Positions 53,731 to 62,647 of a stretch of 64,000 bases of DNA are shown piece by piece. Under the pieces are notes generated by a model. That model was not told the origin of the DNA, did not search any database, and saw only the letters and a program-made list of their open reading frames with translations. Origin of the DNA: Marinifilum flexuosum (lineage in GTDB: Bacteria > Bacteroidota > Bacteroidia > Bacteroidales > Marinifilaceae); contig NZ_RAPQ01000014.1 in NCBI RefSeq assembly GCF_003610555.1, positions 46,227 through 110,226 of the forward strand, written 5' to 3'. Both the position numbers and the translations under genes were made by a program. The number at the start of each line of letters is the position of its first letter. The first letter of the stretch is position 1.

Positions 53731-54067
53731 TTGCAAGCAAACATTTGTATCCACAATACATTGACGAAGTGATTACAAGAATGCAATTAATAGAAAAAAG
53801 TTTTCCTGTACTGTTTGCAAGCGTGTAAAGCTTGCCATGTATTTGTTAAAGTGGTGATTGCAAGCCTGTATTCTATACTTTGCTTTTTTCCTGAATCCTT
53901 TGCACTCAACCAAACAATACAGAATTTAGTTAAACCACTCATTACAAGTTTGCATTCTTCTTGGTAATTCGTTGAGATATTCAATGCATGCTTGTTATTT
54001 CCTAATTATCGTTTTTGAATTCGGTTTGTCGATTTTTATCTATAGTTTCTTTTTTCGCTATTGTAAT
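53731..54067. repeat. degenerate 42-bp tandem array with 84-bp higher-order period
   Basis: Unit starts at 53731, 53773, 53815 (43 long), 53858, 53900, 53942, 53984 and 54026. Most begin TT[G/A]CAAG or a close variant. Units 1, 3 and 5 share the end AAGTGA / AAGTGGTGA / AACCACTCA, while units 2 and 4 share a TTTTCCTG near the end, giving an 84-bp larger period. Units are only loosely alike, so this is easy to miss. The next part of the gap (54068-54423) has REP-like fragments such as GATTCTTTCGGAGTC and ATTCCTTTGGGATT but no gene. Confidence 0.7.
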
Positions 54068-54423
54068 GGTTTGATATAGTAAGTCTAGCAAAGAAAAGAA
54101 GTTATGCAGCGCATTGAATTGTTCCTGTTTTTGGATCAGTCTGATTTTAATATTTATAGATACTAAGATGTAAATAAGATATGATTCTTTCGGAGTCGTA
54201 AACTTACAAAATACATTTTGCTATAGATATGTAATTCCTTTGGGATTAATTCCCTTGTGCTTTGAGGGTCTAACTCAATGGAGTATCAAATATACAATAA
54301 AGGAACAATTACTCATTAACAATCCTACAACCTCCTATCTAAAAATAACTTAAATAGCATTTAAAAACATAGTAGTTGGCATAATATTTGATACATAAAA
54401 GTCCTTAACTAAACTTACCAACA

Positions 54424-55746
54424 ATGAAAGTAAAACTTACCTTAATTCTTATTGCTTTTTGCTCCCTATCAGCAATAGCAAACAATTCCAAGTATAGTTT
54501 TTGGACACAAAAATGGATGGACAATGCAAGTGCATATGAAAAAGAATCCGGGAATTATCAGCAAACGCTTCATAATCATTCCTGGAATTACAAGAATCGT
54601 AAATTACTGCACGATGCAGCTCAAGAGTACCTTATCCAGTTAGAGCAACAAAATGCTTTTTACATCGATCCTGAATTGGAAGATTATTTGTATCAATTAA
54701 TCAATCAAATTCGTCCAAAAGCTTTTCCTGCCCAACAAAAAATCAATTTGAATATTAAAGTGATCAAATCTGCGATTCCAGAAACATTTTCATTTGCCAA
54801 TGGAACTATTATTACCAGTACTGGGATGCTATCATTATTGCAATCGGAAGATGAATTAATGGCAATTTTAGCCAGAGAAATTGCCCATTTAACCTTAGAT
54901 CATAATGTAGAAACTTACACTGCGATGCAAACCAAAAAAACCATTTCTGCTATAATTGGTGCGGGTATTTATGTTGCAAGTACAGCAAATAGAATAGATA
55001 AAGGTGATAGCTATTGGGAAGCGGATTACCTGGGAAGCTTTATGAGTGCAAGCTCTGAACTTCTTTCTTATGGAATTTTAAGTGCTTTAGGTGTAGGATA
55101 CAATCGTTCAAGAATATATGAGGCTGATGAGATTGCTCAGGAGTGGATGATGAAAAACAATCGAAACGCCTATGCTTTGCCTCAAGCCATAAGAAGGTTA
55201 CAATTTTATGAAGCTCAATCCAGAGGAACCATTAATGAACTTTCAGAAAATCGTTTTTTCCTTAAAAATAGATTTGAAAACATCTTGAATAAAAAGAAGT
55301 ATCATTTAAATCCTACTGGAATTAAAATGACTATTCTTGATAAAGAATACGACACCAACATTTCAGACTGTTTAAAAACCAATGCCAAATTATTGGTAGC
55401 CAATGAGTGTTATGCAGAAGCTCTTCCACTATTGAATCGCTCAATTCAATCACATTGGACTGAAGGTGAAGCTTACTTGCTAAAAGCTGTTGCATTGCGA
55501 CACACCAAATATAGCGAGAAGGATAACCACAACATTCTTACAATTCTTGACAAAGCAGAAAATAATGCTGTTGCCGATTTACCATGGGTTTGGTCTGAAC
55601 GAGCATTGATTCACCTGAGATTGAATGAAAAGAAGAAAGCTCTAGATGCATTAATTAGATACGAAGAATATTTTGCTCAGGAACAATCGGAAAACATGTT
55701 TTGGGCCAGAAGAATGATTGCCAAGTTAAATAAAGTAACAAATTAA
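54424..55746 (+). CDS. M48-like peptidase-fold protein with degenerate zinc motif
   Basis: 440 residues, signal peptide (residues 1-19). The M48 pattern is clear: IKVIKSAIPETFSFANGTIITSTGMLSLLQSEDELMAILA leads into the metal site and the late EADEIAQEWM supplies the third ligand region. However, the HExxH motif reads REIAH at residues 151-155 (codon AGA at 54874), so the first zinc-binding His is lost. A C-terminal TPR-like helical part follows (about 310-430). It is probably a non-catalytic BepA/LoiP-like chaperone, or a pseudo-enzyme, of the periplasm. The promoter region has TTGGCAT-AATAT-TTGAT, a poor sigma-54-like match. Confidence 0.85.
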   Translation: MKVKLTLILIAFCSLSAIANNSKYSFWTQKWMDNASAYEKESGNYQQTLHNHSWNYKNRKLLHDAAQEYLIQLEQQNAFYIDPELEDYLYQLINQIRPKAFPAQQKINLNIKVIKSAIPETFSFANGTIITSTGMLSLLQSEDELMAILAREIAHLTLDHNVETYTAMQTKKTISAIIGAGIYVASTANRIDKGDSYWEADYLGSFMSASSELLSYGILSALGVGYNRSRIYEADEIAQEWMMKNNRNAYALPQAIRRLQFYEAQSRGTINELSENRFFLKNRFENILNKKKYHLNPTGIKMTILDKEYDTNISDCLKTNAKLLVANECYAEALPLLNRSIQSHWTEGEAYLLKAVALRHTKYSEKDNHNILTILDKAENNAVADLPWVWSERALIHLRLNEKKKALDALIRYEEYFAQEQSENMFWARRMIAKLNKVTN

Positions 55747-55765
55747 TCGATTTATTTGATAAAAC

Positions 55766-55804
55766 AATGAGAGCCATACAGTTGTATGGCTCTCATTATT
55801 TTTG
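55766..55804 (+). terminator. Rho-independent terminator
   Basis: AATGAGAGCCATAC, loop AGTT, GTATGGCTCTCATT, then ATTTTT: perfect 14-bp stem. Confidence 0.95.
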
Positions 55805-55944
55805 TACAACTTACAAGTTAGCCAAACTTCAAAAAAAGGATTTATTAGAAACCTCTTGAGGGTCTCACTCAAAGTGAAGTTCTCAATTAATTCTGTATTG
55901 ATACCCTCACAACAAGTGAGATCATCAAAAGCCTGTAGTTTTGA

Positions 55945-55976
55945 AACAAAAAAACCTGCCAGAAAACTGGCAGGTT
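55945..55976 (-). terminator. terminator of ftcD
   Basis: On the minus strand AACCTGCCAG, loop TTTT, CTGGCAGGTT, then TTTTT: perfect 10-bp stem, 26 bases after the ftcD stop. Confidence 0.95.
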
Positions 55977-56001
55977 CAACAACAACATAGTAATTCACTA
56001 A

Positions 56002-57702
56002 TTAAATTTTAGCATTCACTATATCAACAATTTCTTTTTCGTAAGCCACTGCTTTGTCTACAATTGCTTGTCCTTTAGCGATGATGTCTTCAGCCCAAGC
56101 CTTATCAGTAAGGTCAGCAGCATTGATCTTCACGTTCATGAATGCACCAATTACACCCGAACGAGCAGCTAATGCTCCTACTCCAGCATCGGTAACCGAG
56201 TTAGGGTTTCCGATTTCAGCCATTGCTTTGCAAACATCCATACAGCCTAAACAAAGCTCCATGGTTTGGAAAGGAACCATAGTTGCAAACTTGGTAGCCT
56301 CTTCCATTGCTTCAGCACGAGCAGCTTTTTCTTCTTCGCTTCCTTTTGGCATACGAACCGCATCCATAATTTTGTTGAATGCATTGGTATCTTCATCTAC
56401 CAACCAAGTTAGTTTGGTGTGGTATTCTTTTCCTTTTTCAGCCCAATCAGAGAACTCTTCCCAACGCTCATCCCATCCTGGTTTGTGAGCAGAAAGGTTC
56501 GCAACCATTGAACCAAGAGCAGCACCCATAGCACCCATATAAGCAGAGATTGATCCTCCACCTGGAGCCATAGACTCAGAAGCTGTTTCTTCAACGAATT
56601 CAGTTAGGGTCATGTCAACCAATTTCTTCTGACCTTTCTTCGCTTCGTTTTCTAAAATGTACTCAATGATTTTCTTATCTGCATCGAATGGATACAGTTC
56701 ATCCAAACCAAGAGATTTAACAGCGATCTTAATGATTTCACGATCAGCAATACCAGTAGAACGACCTTGCATGCGTAGGTAATGCTTACCTGCATCCAAC
56801 ATTGCTTTCAATGGCACAACACCTACCAACTCTGATCCAGTTACACGGATACCGCGAGCTTGAGCTTTTGCACATACTTCATCAAATGCCTTGTGAATAG
56901 AAGTCACAGAGATGTCAGTCATGTTCATAGAGATCTGAGCCACTCCGAATTCTTCAATAAACCATCCGATTGCCTTGGTGGCTTTCAAAGTACCAGGAGT
57001 CATAACCGGCTTACCGTTTTCATCTTTCACAATTTTACCTGTGATAGGATGTCCTTCACGCTTGGTACGACCACGCTCACGTACGTCGAATGCAATTGCA
57101 TTTGCACGACGAGTAGAAGTAGTGTTCAAGTTGAAGTTATATGCAATTAGGAAATTACGAGCACCAACAGCAGTAACACCTGATTTTGCTACTTCATCAG
57201 TAAATGCAGCAGGACCAAAATCTGGCTTCCACTCTTCTGTTCCAATTCTTTCTTTTACAGCTTCGTACTCACCTTCACGACAAACAGCAAGGTTCTTGCG
57301 GTCTGCCTTACGAGCTGCATGCTCATAACAGTAAACTGGTACGCCAGCTTCTTCACCAATACGCTGAGCCAATTTGTGTGCATACTCAACCGTTTCTTCC
57401 ATGGTAATGTTCGCTACAGGAACCAATGGACAAACATCGGTAGCACCAAAACGTGGATGAGCACCAGTGTGTTTGCTCATGTCAATTAATTCAGCTGCTT
57501 TTTTAACAGCACGAAAAGCTGCTTCACAAACCTCATCAGGAGTTCCAACCATAGTAACAACTGTACGGTTAGTAGCTTTTCCCGGATCAACGTCAATTAG
57601 GCTAACGCCTTCTACAGATTCAATTTCGTTAGTAATCTGCTTAATGATATTCATGTCGTTCCCTTCAGAAAAATTAGGAACACATTCGATTAATTGCTTC
57701 AT
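56002..57702 (-). CDS. ftcD: bifunctional glutamate formiminotransferase / formiminotetrahydrofolate cyclodeaminase
   Basis: 566 residues. The N-terminal formiminotransferase domain (1-330) has IECVPNFSEGND and KHTGAHPRFGATDVCPLVP with the catalytic His. The C-terminal cyclodeaminase domain (about 355-560) has TLTEFVEETAS, PGGGSISAYMGAMGAALGSMVANLS (seen in pieces) and VDEDTNAFNKIM. The enzyme moves the formimino group from formiminoglutamate to tetrahydrofolate and then releases ammonia, the last step of this histidine route. Divergent from a LysR gene. Confidence 0.97.
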   Translation of the reverse strand: MKQLIECVPNFSEGNDMNIIKQITNEIESVEGVSLIDVDPGKATNRTVVTMVGTPDEVCEAAFRAVKKAAELIDMSKHTGAHPRFGATDVCPLVPVANITMEETVEYAHKLAQRIGEEAGVPVYCYEHAARKADRKNLAVCREGEYEAVKERIGTEEWKPDFGPAAFTDEVAKSGVTAVGARNFLIAYNFNLNTTSTRRANAIAFDVRERGRTKREGHPITGKIVKDENGKPVMTPGTLKATKAIGWFIEEFGVAQISMNMTDISVTSIHKAFDEVCAKAQARGIRVTGSELVGVVPLKAMLDAGKHYLRMQGRSTGIADREIIKIAVKSLGLDELYPFDADKKIIEYILENEAKKGQKKLVDMTLTEFVEETASESMAPGGGSISAYMGAMGAALGSMVANLSAHKPGWDERWEEFSDWAEKGKEYHTKLTWLVDEDTNAFNKIMDAVRMPKGSEEEKAARAEAMEEATKFATMVPFQTMELCLGCMDVCKAMAEIGNPNSVTDAGVGALAARSGVIGAFMNVKINAADLTDKAWAEDIIAKGQAIVDKAVAYEKEIVDIVNAKI

Positions 57703-57793
57703 ATTGATTTAGATCTAAATTTGTTGCTTAAATTTTTCTCCAAGCTCACTTGAGTAATGCATCAGAGAATTTCTAATTGTGTAAAGTTATCAC

Positions 57794-57801
57794 TAAGTTT
57801 G
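57794..57801 (+). promoter_or_regulatory. -7 box of the LysR gene
   Basis: TAAGTTTG fits TAnnTTTG, with TTG at 57777-57779 as a short-spaced -33 candidate, 39 bases before the ATG at 57840. It lies in the shared region with ftcD. Confidence 0.5.
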
Positions 57802-57839
57802 ATACCTAACAATACTATTTAATTTAGGGATTCATAACT

Positions 57840-58733
57840 ATGAGTTATCAAACGGAATTTAGGCATTTCAGGTATTTTTTAGCTTTGGCCGAGGACTTGC
57901 ATTTTAGAAAAGCTTCGGAAAGATTGTTCATCTCTCAACCTGGTTTGAGCAGACAGATTAAGCAAATGGAGGAAGCTTTGGGAGTTAATCTGTTTGAAAG
58001 GCACAATAGAAAAGTAAAGTTGACCAAAGCTGGGGAATACATGCAACGAGAGTTAATCAACAACTTTCAACGCTTGGATGATATCATTTCGCATGCCAAA
58101 TTGCTGAACGATGGTATGGATGGCCATTTAAAGCTGGGCTATGTGGGTTCGGCCATGCAAAGGGTAATTCCTGATTTATTACTAAAGTTCAAAGAGGAAC
58201 ATCCCAATGTATTGTTCGACATCAACGAAATGGACAACAACAAGCAAATTAAAGCTTTGCTGAAACAGGAAATTGATGTTGGTTTTGTTAGAATGGAACG
58301 TGTACCCAGAGGTTTGAATATTCTTCCTCTTTTCGAGGATACTTTCTCACTGGTTCTGCCTGCTGATCACAAGGTGGATGCAAGCAAGTTCGAAAGCTTA
58401 GCACAATTTAAAGATGAACCGTTTATTCTGTTTGATTCCTCCTATAGTCAGTCCTATTACGAAAAGGTGATGCAGATTTTCGATGATGCTGGATTTGCTC
58501 CAATTATCTCGCACAATACGGTAAATGCAAGTTCCATATTCCGATTAATCGAAAACAATTTTGGGGTATCCATTGTTCCAACCTCTTTAAAACTGGGTTT
58601 CGATATGAATATCAAGTTTATTGAGTTGGATGAAATTCCTCAGCGCACTACCTTAAAGCTGGTATGGAATTCGGTGAACACCAATCCCCTGTTGGAGAAT
58701 TTCCTGAACATTGCGGAAGAGGTTGATATCTAG
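57840..58733 (+). CDS. LysR family regulator
   Basis: 297 residues. Helix-turn-helix at the N-terminus (FRHFRYFLALAEDLHFRKASERLFISQPGLSRQIKQME, seen as one domain), then a periplasmic-binding-type effector domain (HLKLGYVGSAMQRVIPDLL; VGFVRMERVPRGLNI). Of the CatR/BenM-like branch by sequence feel. It is divergent from ftcD and near hutH-hutU, so it may control histidine degradation, although hut genes elsewhere are usually under HutC; this is inference from position. Confidence 0.9.
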   Translation: MSYQTEFRHFRYFLALAEDLHFRKASERLFISQPGLSRQIKQMEEALGVNLFERHNRKVKLTKAGEYMQRELINNFQRLDDIISHAKLLNDGMDGHLKLGYVGSAMQRVIPDLLLKFKEEHPNVLFDINEMDNNKQIKALLKQEIDVGFVRMERVPRGLNILPLFEDTFSLVLPADHKVDASKFESLAQFKDEPFILFDSSYSQSYYEKVMQIFDDAGFAPIISHNTVNASSIFRLIENNFGVSIVPTSLKLGFDMNIKFIELDEIPQRTTLKLVWNSVNTNPLLENFLNIAEEVDI

Positions 58734-58747
58734 CAAATATAATTTGT

Positions 58748-59140
58748 TTATTGTTTCCCAAGTTTAATCGTCACCCAGTTCTTGTCGATCATGTATTTTG
58801 CAAATTCGGATTCTCCTTTTTCCTTTATCATTTCAATCCCTTTTCTCCGATTTGTACGTGTTATAAACTGACCGAATCTAATCATAAGCGGATTATAGAT
58901 TTTACAATCTTTTATAGATGTATATTCATCACAATCTGCACATGAGTTGATTCCTTTCTCGATGCAACATGGTCTCACTTTACATGCTTTGTATCCTATG
59001 GCACATTTGTGACTTTCTCCTTTACATCCCTGGCAATCTCCTTTTATATATTTTGGACATGCACCACAATAAAATCCGCAGTATGAAATTAAGCCAATCT
59101 GAGTTGATCTATCAATTTGATTTGCAACATTTTCTTCCAT
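58748..59140 (-). CDS. DUF3795 cysteine-rich protein
   Basis: 130 residues with ten or more Cys in the first 80: ISYCGFYCGACP, DCQGCKG, CAIGYKACKVRPCC, SCADCDEY. This is the DUF3795 pattern, a small metal- or FeS-binding domain of unknown role common in anaerobes. It overlaps nothing and sits 4 bases before the next gene's stop (59145), so the two are likely cotranscribed. Confidence 0.88.
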   Translation of the reverse strand: MEENVANQIDRSTQIGLISYCGFYCGACPKYIKGDCQGCKGESHKCAIGYKACKVRPCCIEKGINSCADCDEYTSIKDCKIYNPLMIRFGQFITRTNRRKGIEMIKEKGESEFAKYMIDKNWVTIKLGKQ

Positions 59141-59144
59141 GCTA

Positions 59145-60269
59145 TTATTGTTTAAAATTAATAATCTCTATTTCATCTAAATCCTCGACCTTAGCAATAA
59201 AGCCCCAACCAAATTTATCTTCGGATATTTCAATAATTAACTCATTCTCTCCTTTTTCCAGAGGCAATTCTATGGTTTCATGCCTATCTAAAACATAGCC
59301 TCTATCATCATACTTCCCCGATTCATAGAAGCCATTGTCTCCCGTAAACAATTCTTTCGAGTTTAGGTAAACCTTTATTTTATCGCTATATCCAAAATGA
59401 ATTATTTTCTTTTGTGCCTTTTCTGAATTCAAAATCGTTTTTGCGAGAACAGTATTTTTGGTTTCAGTTTTGGTAAAATATCTGTTCAGGTTTACTAAAT
59501 AATTTTCTTCAACACTTATTTTATGCCATTTGCTTATTAAGTCATTATTTAAAAATGGTCTTTCAATTGCAAAATCGTAATTGTCGTATGGTTCAGATAC
59601 AAGCCAGTTTGAAATATAAGTTTCATCTTCGATATTTGGAAGAGGTCTTATAAAAAGCATATTTGTAGGAGCGTGTTTGGTAATTTTAAGATTTGTAAAA
59701 ATGGCAGGATGGTAGCTACAAACACCAACACCACCAGAAATAGATTCGTGTTTTAATTTTACAGATAGAACTGATTTTGGATTGTTATCAAGATAAACCT
59801 TTGCTGAGTCGTCTGCTACCTCAATTTTTACATGAAACCACTCTTTTGTTGGAATATTCGCACTCGCTTGATATGCTTTCCCATTATAAAGTTGCCATGT
59901 GGCTGAACTGTTAAAAATTGGGTCATATTGTACTGCATCCCATTTTCCGCTTGTATGAGGTTGAAAATAGATGTACTCAAAGTTGGTAAGTGAACCAATC
60001 CGAAAAACAATCCCTAAATACGCTTTATGTGAAGGGGAATATAAATCGCATTCAATTATTCCATTTTGAAAATCTATGCCATCCAAATATGCAATTCCAG
60101 TTCCATTGGAAACACATGTGGATAATTTCGAATCAAATTCTTTTACCTCTACAGAGCCTAAAGTTTTCCAATCATTAGATGAAAAATCAACGTCTATCGT
60201 ATCTTTTTGTGCCAAACAAATGTTTGTGCTTATAATCAAAAGTAGGATGGTAATCAATTTGTATTTCAT
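59145..60269 (-). CDS. exported LamG/DUF1080-like glycan-binding protein
   Basis: 374 residues, signal peptide (residues 1-20, ending ICLAQ). Residues 25-200 form a concanavalin-like domain: DVDFSSNDWKTLGSVEVKEF, GIIECDLYSPSHKAYLGIVFR, WFHVKIEVADDSAKVYLDN (in pieces). Residues 225-370 are a second beta-sandwich of the galactose-binding type (ENELIIEISEDKFGWGFIAKV). No catalytic residues seen. It probably binds a polysaccharide. Confidence 0.75.
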   Translation of the reverse strand: MKYKLITILLLIISTNICLAQKDTIDVDFSSNDWKTLGSVEVKEFDSKLSTCVSNGTGIAYLDGIDFQNGIIECDLYSPSHKAYLGIVFRIGSLTNFEYIYFQPHTSGKWDAVQYDPIFNSSATWQLYNGKAYQASANIPTKEWFHVKIEVADDSAKVYLDNNPKSVLSVKLKHESISGGVGVCSYHPAIFTNLKITKHAPTNMLFIRPLPNIEDETYISNWLVSEPYDNYDFAIERPFLNNDLISKWHKISVEENYLVNLNRYFTKTETKNTVLAKTILNSEKAQKKIIHFGYSDKIKVYLNSKELFTGDNGFYESGKYDDRGYVLDRHETIELPLEKGENELIIEISEDKFGWGFIAKVEDLDEIEIINFKQ

Positions 60270-60689
60270 TCGTCTAGAATTATTTGTTTTATTGGCGACT
60301 CATGTAACTCGCACGACTGTCATGTTCCTGTGTTTATCGTTATTTACATGTTCGTTTCATTTTATCACCATTCTTTTAATTGGACATTAATCAGTTTAAT
60401 CTTAAAAGTAATTAATATTTTTCATCCTTCAATTTATTATTGAATACGTTTGCCAGCGTGTATGTATTGGAAGATCCTTAGCTTAATTAAACACCTCACA
60501 TTTCTGTTTAAAAAAGCATATTTGGCTCACTCATATTTGTTTGAGGCACTCAATAATTTGAAATAAAATCAACTGTAAAAACAAAGCCTTAAAAGCTTGT
60601 GAATCCAAATACTTTTAAGGCTATTGTCTCTTTTTTCTTAGAGCTATTACTTGCTTGTGCTAATGTTACTTTTGTTATAGGATCGCATT
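60270..60689. other. intergenic region with inverted repeat
   Basis: 420 bases without a gene. AGCCTTAAAAG/CTTTTAAGGCT (60585-60595, 60612-60622) is a perfect 11-bp inverted repeat flanked by ACAA/TTGT and T-rich on both strands; a bidirectional terminator for the gene ending at 60690 is likely. Confidence 0.6.
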
Positions 60690-61262
60690 TTATAATACCA
60701 ATTCATTTTTAATTTTTCTATGTATCAATCCATAGGTCAAGGGCAGAATGAAAAACAAAATAATTGTCATACTTCTCTCTTTTCCATTTTTCTCATAAAT
60801 GTCGTTGAGTGTCTTTGTAAGAATCCAAAAACCATAAATCCACGAATAAAAAAGATATAACTGAACAACAATAAGTATATATGAAATATACTTAATTATC
60901 TGAGTAATAATTTTTGGATATTCAATCATTTGGGGAATTATTGAGTTTATTATAATCCAAAAAAGAAGAATTATAAATATCACTTTTGAATGACCAATCA
61001 GTTTATTGTATTTTTTAATTGAAGTCATATCAATGTTATTTGCTGTTCCTAATCGGTTTGCAGAATAATGCATCCAATATATCCACAATACTAATTGAAG
61101 GTATGGATAAAATAAGGCAATAATTGAGAATTTCATTTCCTTTGGAATCCCAATATTTTGTCCATTTGTCATTACCAACATTGCAATGATAAAAGGGAAA
61201 AAAAGAAATAGAAATGCTATTAACGTTCTTGATTCAATAATCTTTTTAAGTAGTTGTTCCAT
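60690..61262 (-). CDS. hypothetical membrane protein
   Basis: 190 residues with four to five transmembrane helices (about 15-32, 46-66, 92-112, 125-150, 165-183) and short charged loops. Many Ile and Lys codons are AT-rich. No motif recognised. The stretch 58.7-63.8 kb looks more AT-rich than the hut region, consistent with accessory DNA. Confidence 0.65.
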   Translation of the reverse strand: MEQLLKKIIESRTLIAFLFLFFPFIIAMLVMTNGQNIGIPKEMKFSIIALFYPYLQLVLWIYWMHYSANRLGTANNIDMTSIKKYNKLIGHSKVIFIILLFWIIINSIIPQMIEYPKIITQIIKYISYILIVVQLYLFYSWIYGFWILTKTLNDIYEKNGKERSMTIILFFILPLTYGLIHRKIKNELVL

Positions 61263-61327
61263 TATTACAGTTTTATTCTGGGTGATGTGTTTTGTTTATT
61301 ATATCATCCCTTCCCTAATTCGAACTT

Positions 61328-61399
61328 GTAGCCCATACCTCTGCCATTGGGCAGAAAAGCATTCTGCTACGCAGAACACGAGCTACTAGCTCGCGCTAC
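61328..61399. repeat. cloverleaf-like repeat (three hairpins inside an outer stem)
   Basis: Outer stem GTAGC (61328-61332) / GCTAC (61395-61399). Inside are TCTGCC/GGCAGA (61340-61345, 61350-61355), TTCTGC-tac-GCAGAA (61362-61376) and CGAGCT-act-AGCTCG (61379-61393). It is not a tRNA (no anticodon or T-arm consensus). REP-like. Confidence 0.75.
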
Positions 61400-61416
61400 C
61401 AGGAGTAATTTTACAT

Positions 61417-62418
61417 TCACTTTACAATTTTTCTTATTGCAAGCTTATATTTTTCTGATTCTGACCAAGGATCATACTTATCAATGATTTTAATTATAAC
61501 AGAATCTGATTCTATATTCTTGAAATAATTACTAATCGTAGGTTCTAGTGCTGAACATTCATTACTAAGAGATATACTATCGTTTAGAGGAAATTTTGTT
61601 ACATATGTAATAGCAGGATATACATTATTATAAGATATTGTTGGAAATATCTTTACTATCTTTGGTTTTGAACTTAGTTCTTCAATAGAGCTAGGGAGTT
61701 TAAATTTTCTGTTAATTTTCCTTCTTAAAATCTGAGAAGATTCCAAAATTTCTTTTTCATTCTCATATTTCCAGAATTCATTTGCAGGCTTTAATAACCA
61801 ACTGGATAGCTTTAAACAATAATCAGCCATTATATAATCACCCTGTTCAAACCAATACTCTGCTTCGTTTAACCAGTCATCTGCATCTTTATCATTTACT
61901 TTAAGAAGTCCAATAAGAAATGCATCTATTTTCCACTCATTATCATATTTGCCCATAATAGTAGTCAAGCAATTTTGAACAGCTTCCTGACCTATAATTG
62001 CAGTTGTAAAAGCGGATTCATTACAGTTTGCAACGTACTTGATTGAAAAGGGGCTTATTTCAGGATCATTAAAATTTGTACTAACTACTGAATTTGAAAT
62101 AAAACTTTTTTGATAAAAACTATTCTGTGTATTAAATTCAAATCTTATCAAAAGTGCCTGGAATTTAGAAAATATTGGCTGTAATTCTTCATTGTTACTA
62201 GTGCAAAAAACTGACTCATTCAGAAAATGTTTTGATTTCGCAAAATCACCTTTTATTATTGACACATAAAAATCAGAAGTTAGTTTCCATATTGGTTTGC
62301 TAATTTGGGGAGGGATTTCAGGTCCTTTTTTTCTTTCAACAAAACTACAACTTACAATTACACAAGCTAGTGTAATAATGCTTAATAGTTTCCAAAATTC
62401 TTTTTTTTTAATTTCCAT
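61417..62418 (-). CDS. hypothetical lipoprotein
   Basis: 333 residues with a lipobox VIVSC (Cys24). The N-terminal half resembles an NTF2-like/DUF4878 fold (GDFAKSKHFLNESVFC ... GQEAVQNCLTTIMGKYDNEWKIDAF) used in small lipoproteins. The C-terminal half is unknown. No neighbour gives a clue. Confidence 0.65.
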   Translation of the reverse strand: MEIKKKEFWKLLSIITLACVIVSCSFVERKKGPEIPPQISKPIWKLTSDFYVSIIKGDFAKSKHFLNESVFCTSNNEELQPIFSKFQALLIRFEFNTQNSFYQKSFISNSVVSTNFNDPEISPFSIKYVANCNESAFTTAIIGQEAVQNCLTTIMGKYDNEWKIDAFLIGLLKVNDKDADDWLNEAEYWFEQGDYIMADYCLKLSSWLLKPANEFWKYENEKEILESSQILRRKINRKFKLPSSIEELSSKPKIVKIFPTISYNNVYPAITYVTKFPLNDSISLSNECSALEPTISNYFKNIESDSVIIKIIDKYDPWSESEKYKLAIRKIVK

Positions 62419-62509
62419 CTTAAATCCTTATACAATAATTTTAATTAGAGGTAGGTGATTGATTATGCTTTCATATCATTCCCTAACCACTTGTTTTGAA
62501 GATATTACA

Positions 62510-62640
62510 CACAACGACTCGAATATGGGGCGTTTGGCATTTTGAAACACCAACCTGTCAAACCGCTATATATTTTATTAATTGTACTCATTTCAAATAT
62601 AGGCCTATCTGCCAAATGACCTATATTTATTGTTAGGGGC
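62510..62640. repeat. attC-like inverted repeat 3' of the YwqK/TonB-like gene
   Basis: CACAAC (62510-62515) ... GTTAGGGGC (62632-62640) outside; AATATGGG (62522-62529) against CCTATATT (62620-62628); TTTGGCA (62533-62539) against TGCCAAA (62610-62616, perfect). Nested order and 130-bp length are as in attC sites. A second GTTAGGGGCA, inverted, lies on the other side of the gene at 63899-63908. Confidence 0.45.
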
Positions 62641-62647
62641 AGTTTTA

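Noticed and set aside
54376..54392. Sigma-54 promoter before the M48-like gene
   Set aside because: TTGGCAT-AATAT-TTGAT has GA where the invariant -12 GC is required, so it is kept only as a remark.
61328..61399. tRNA gene
   Set aside because: The cloverleaf shape lacks anticodon-loop, T-arm and D-arm consensus bases, and the acceptor stem is only 5 bp.
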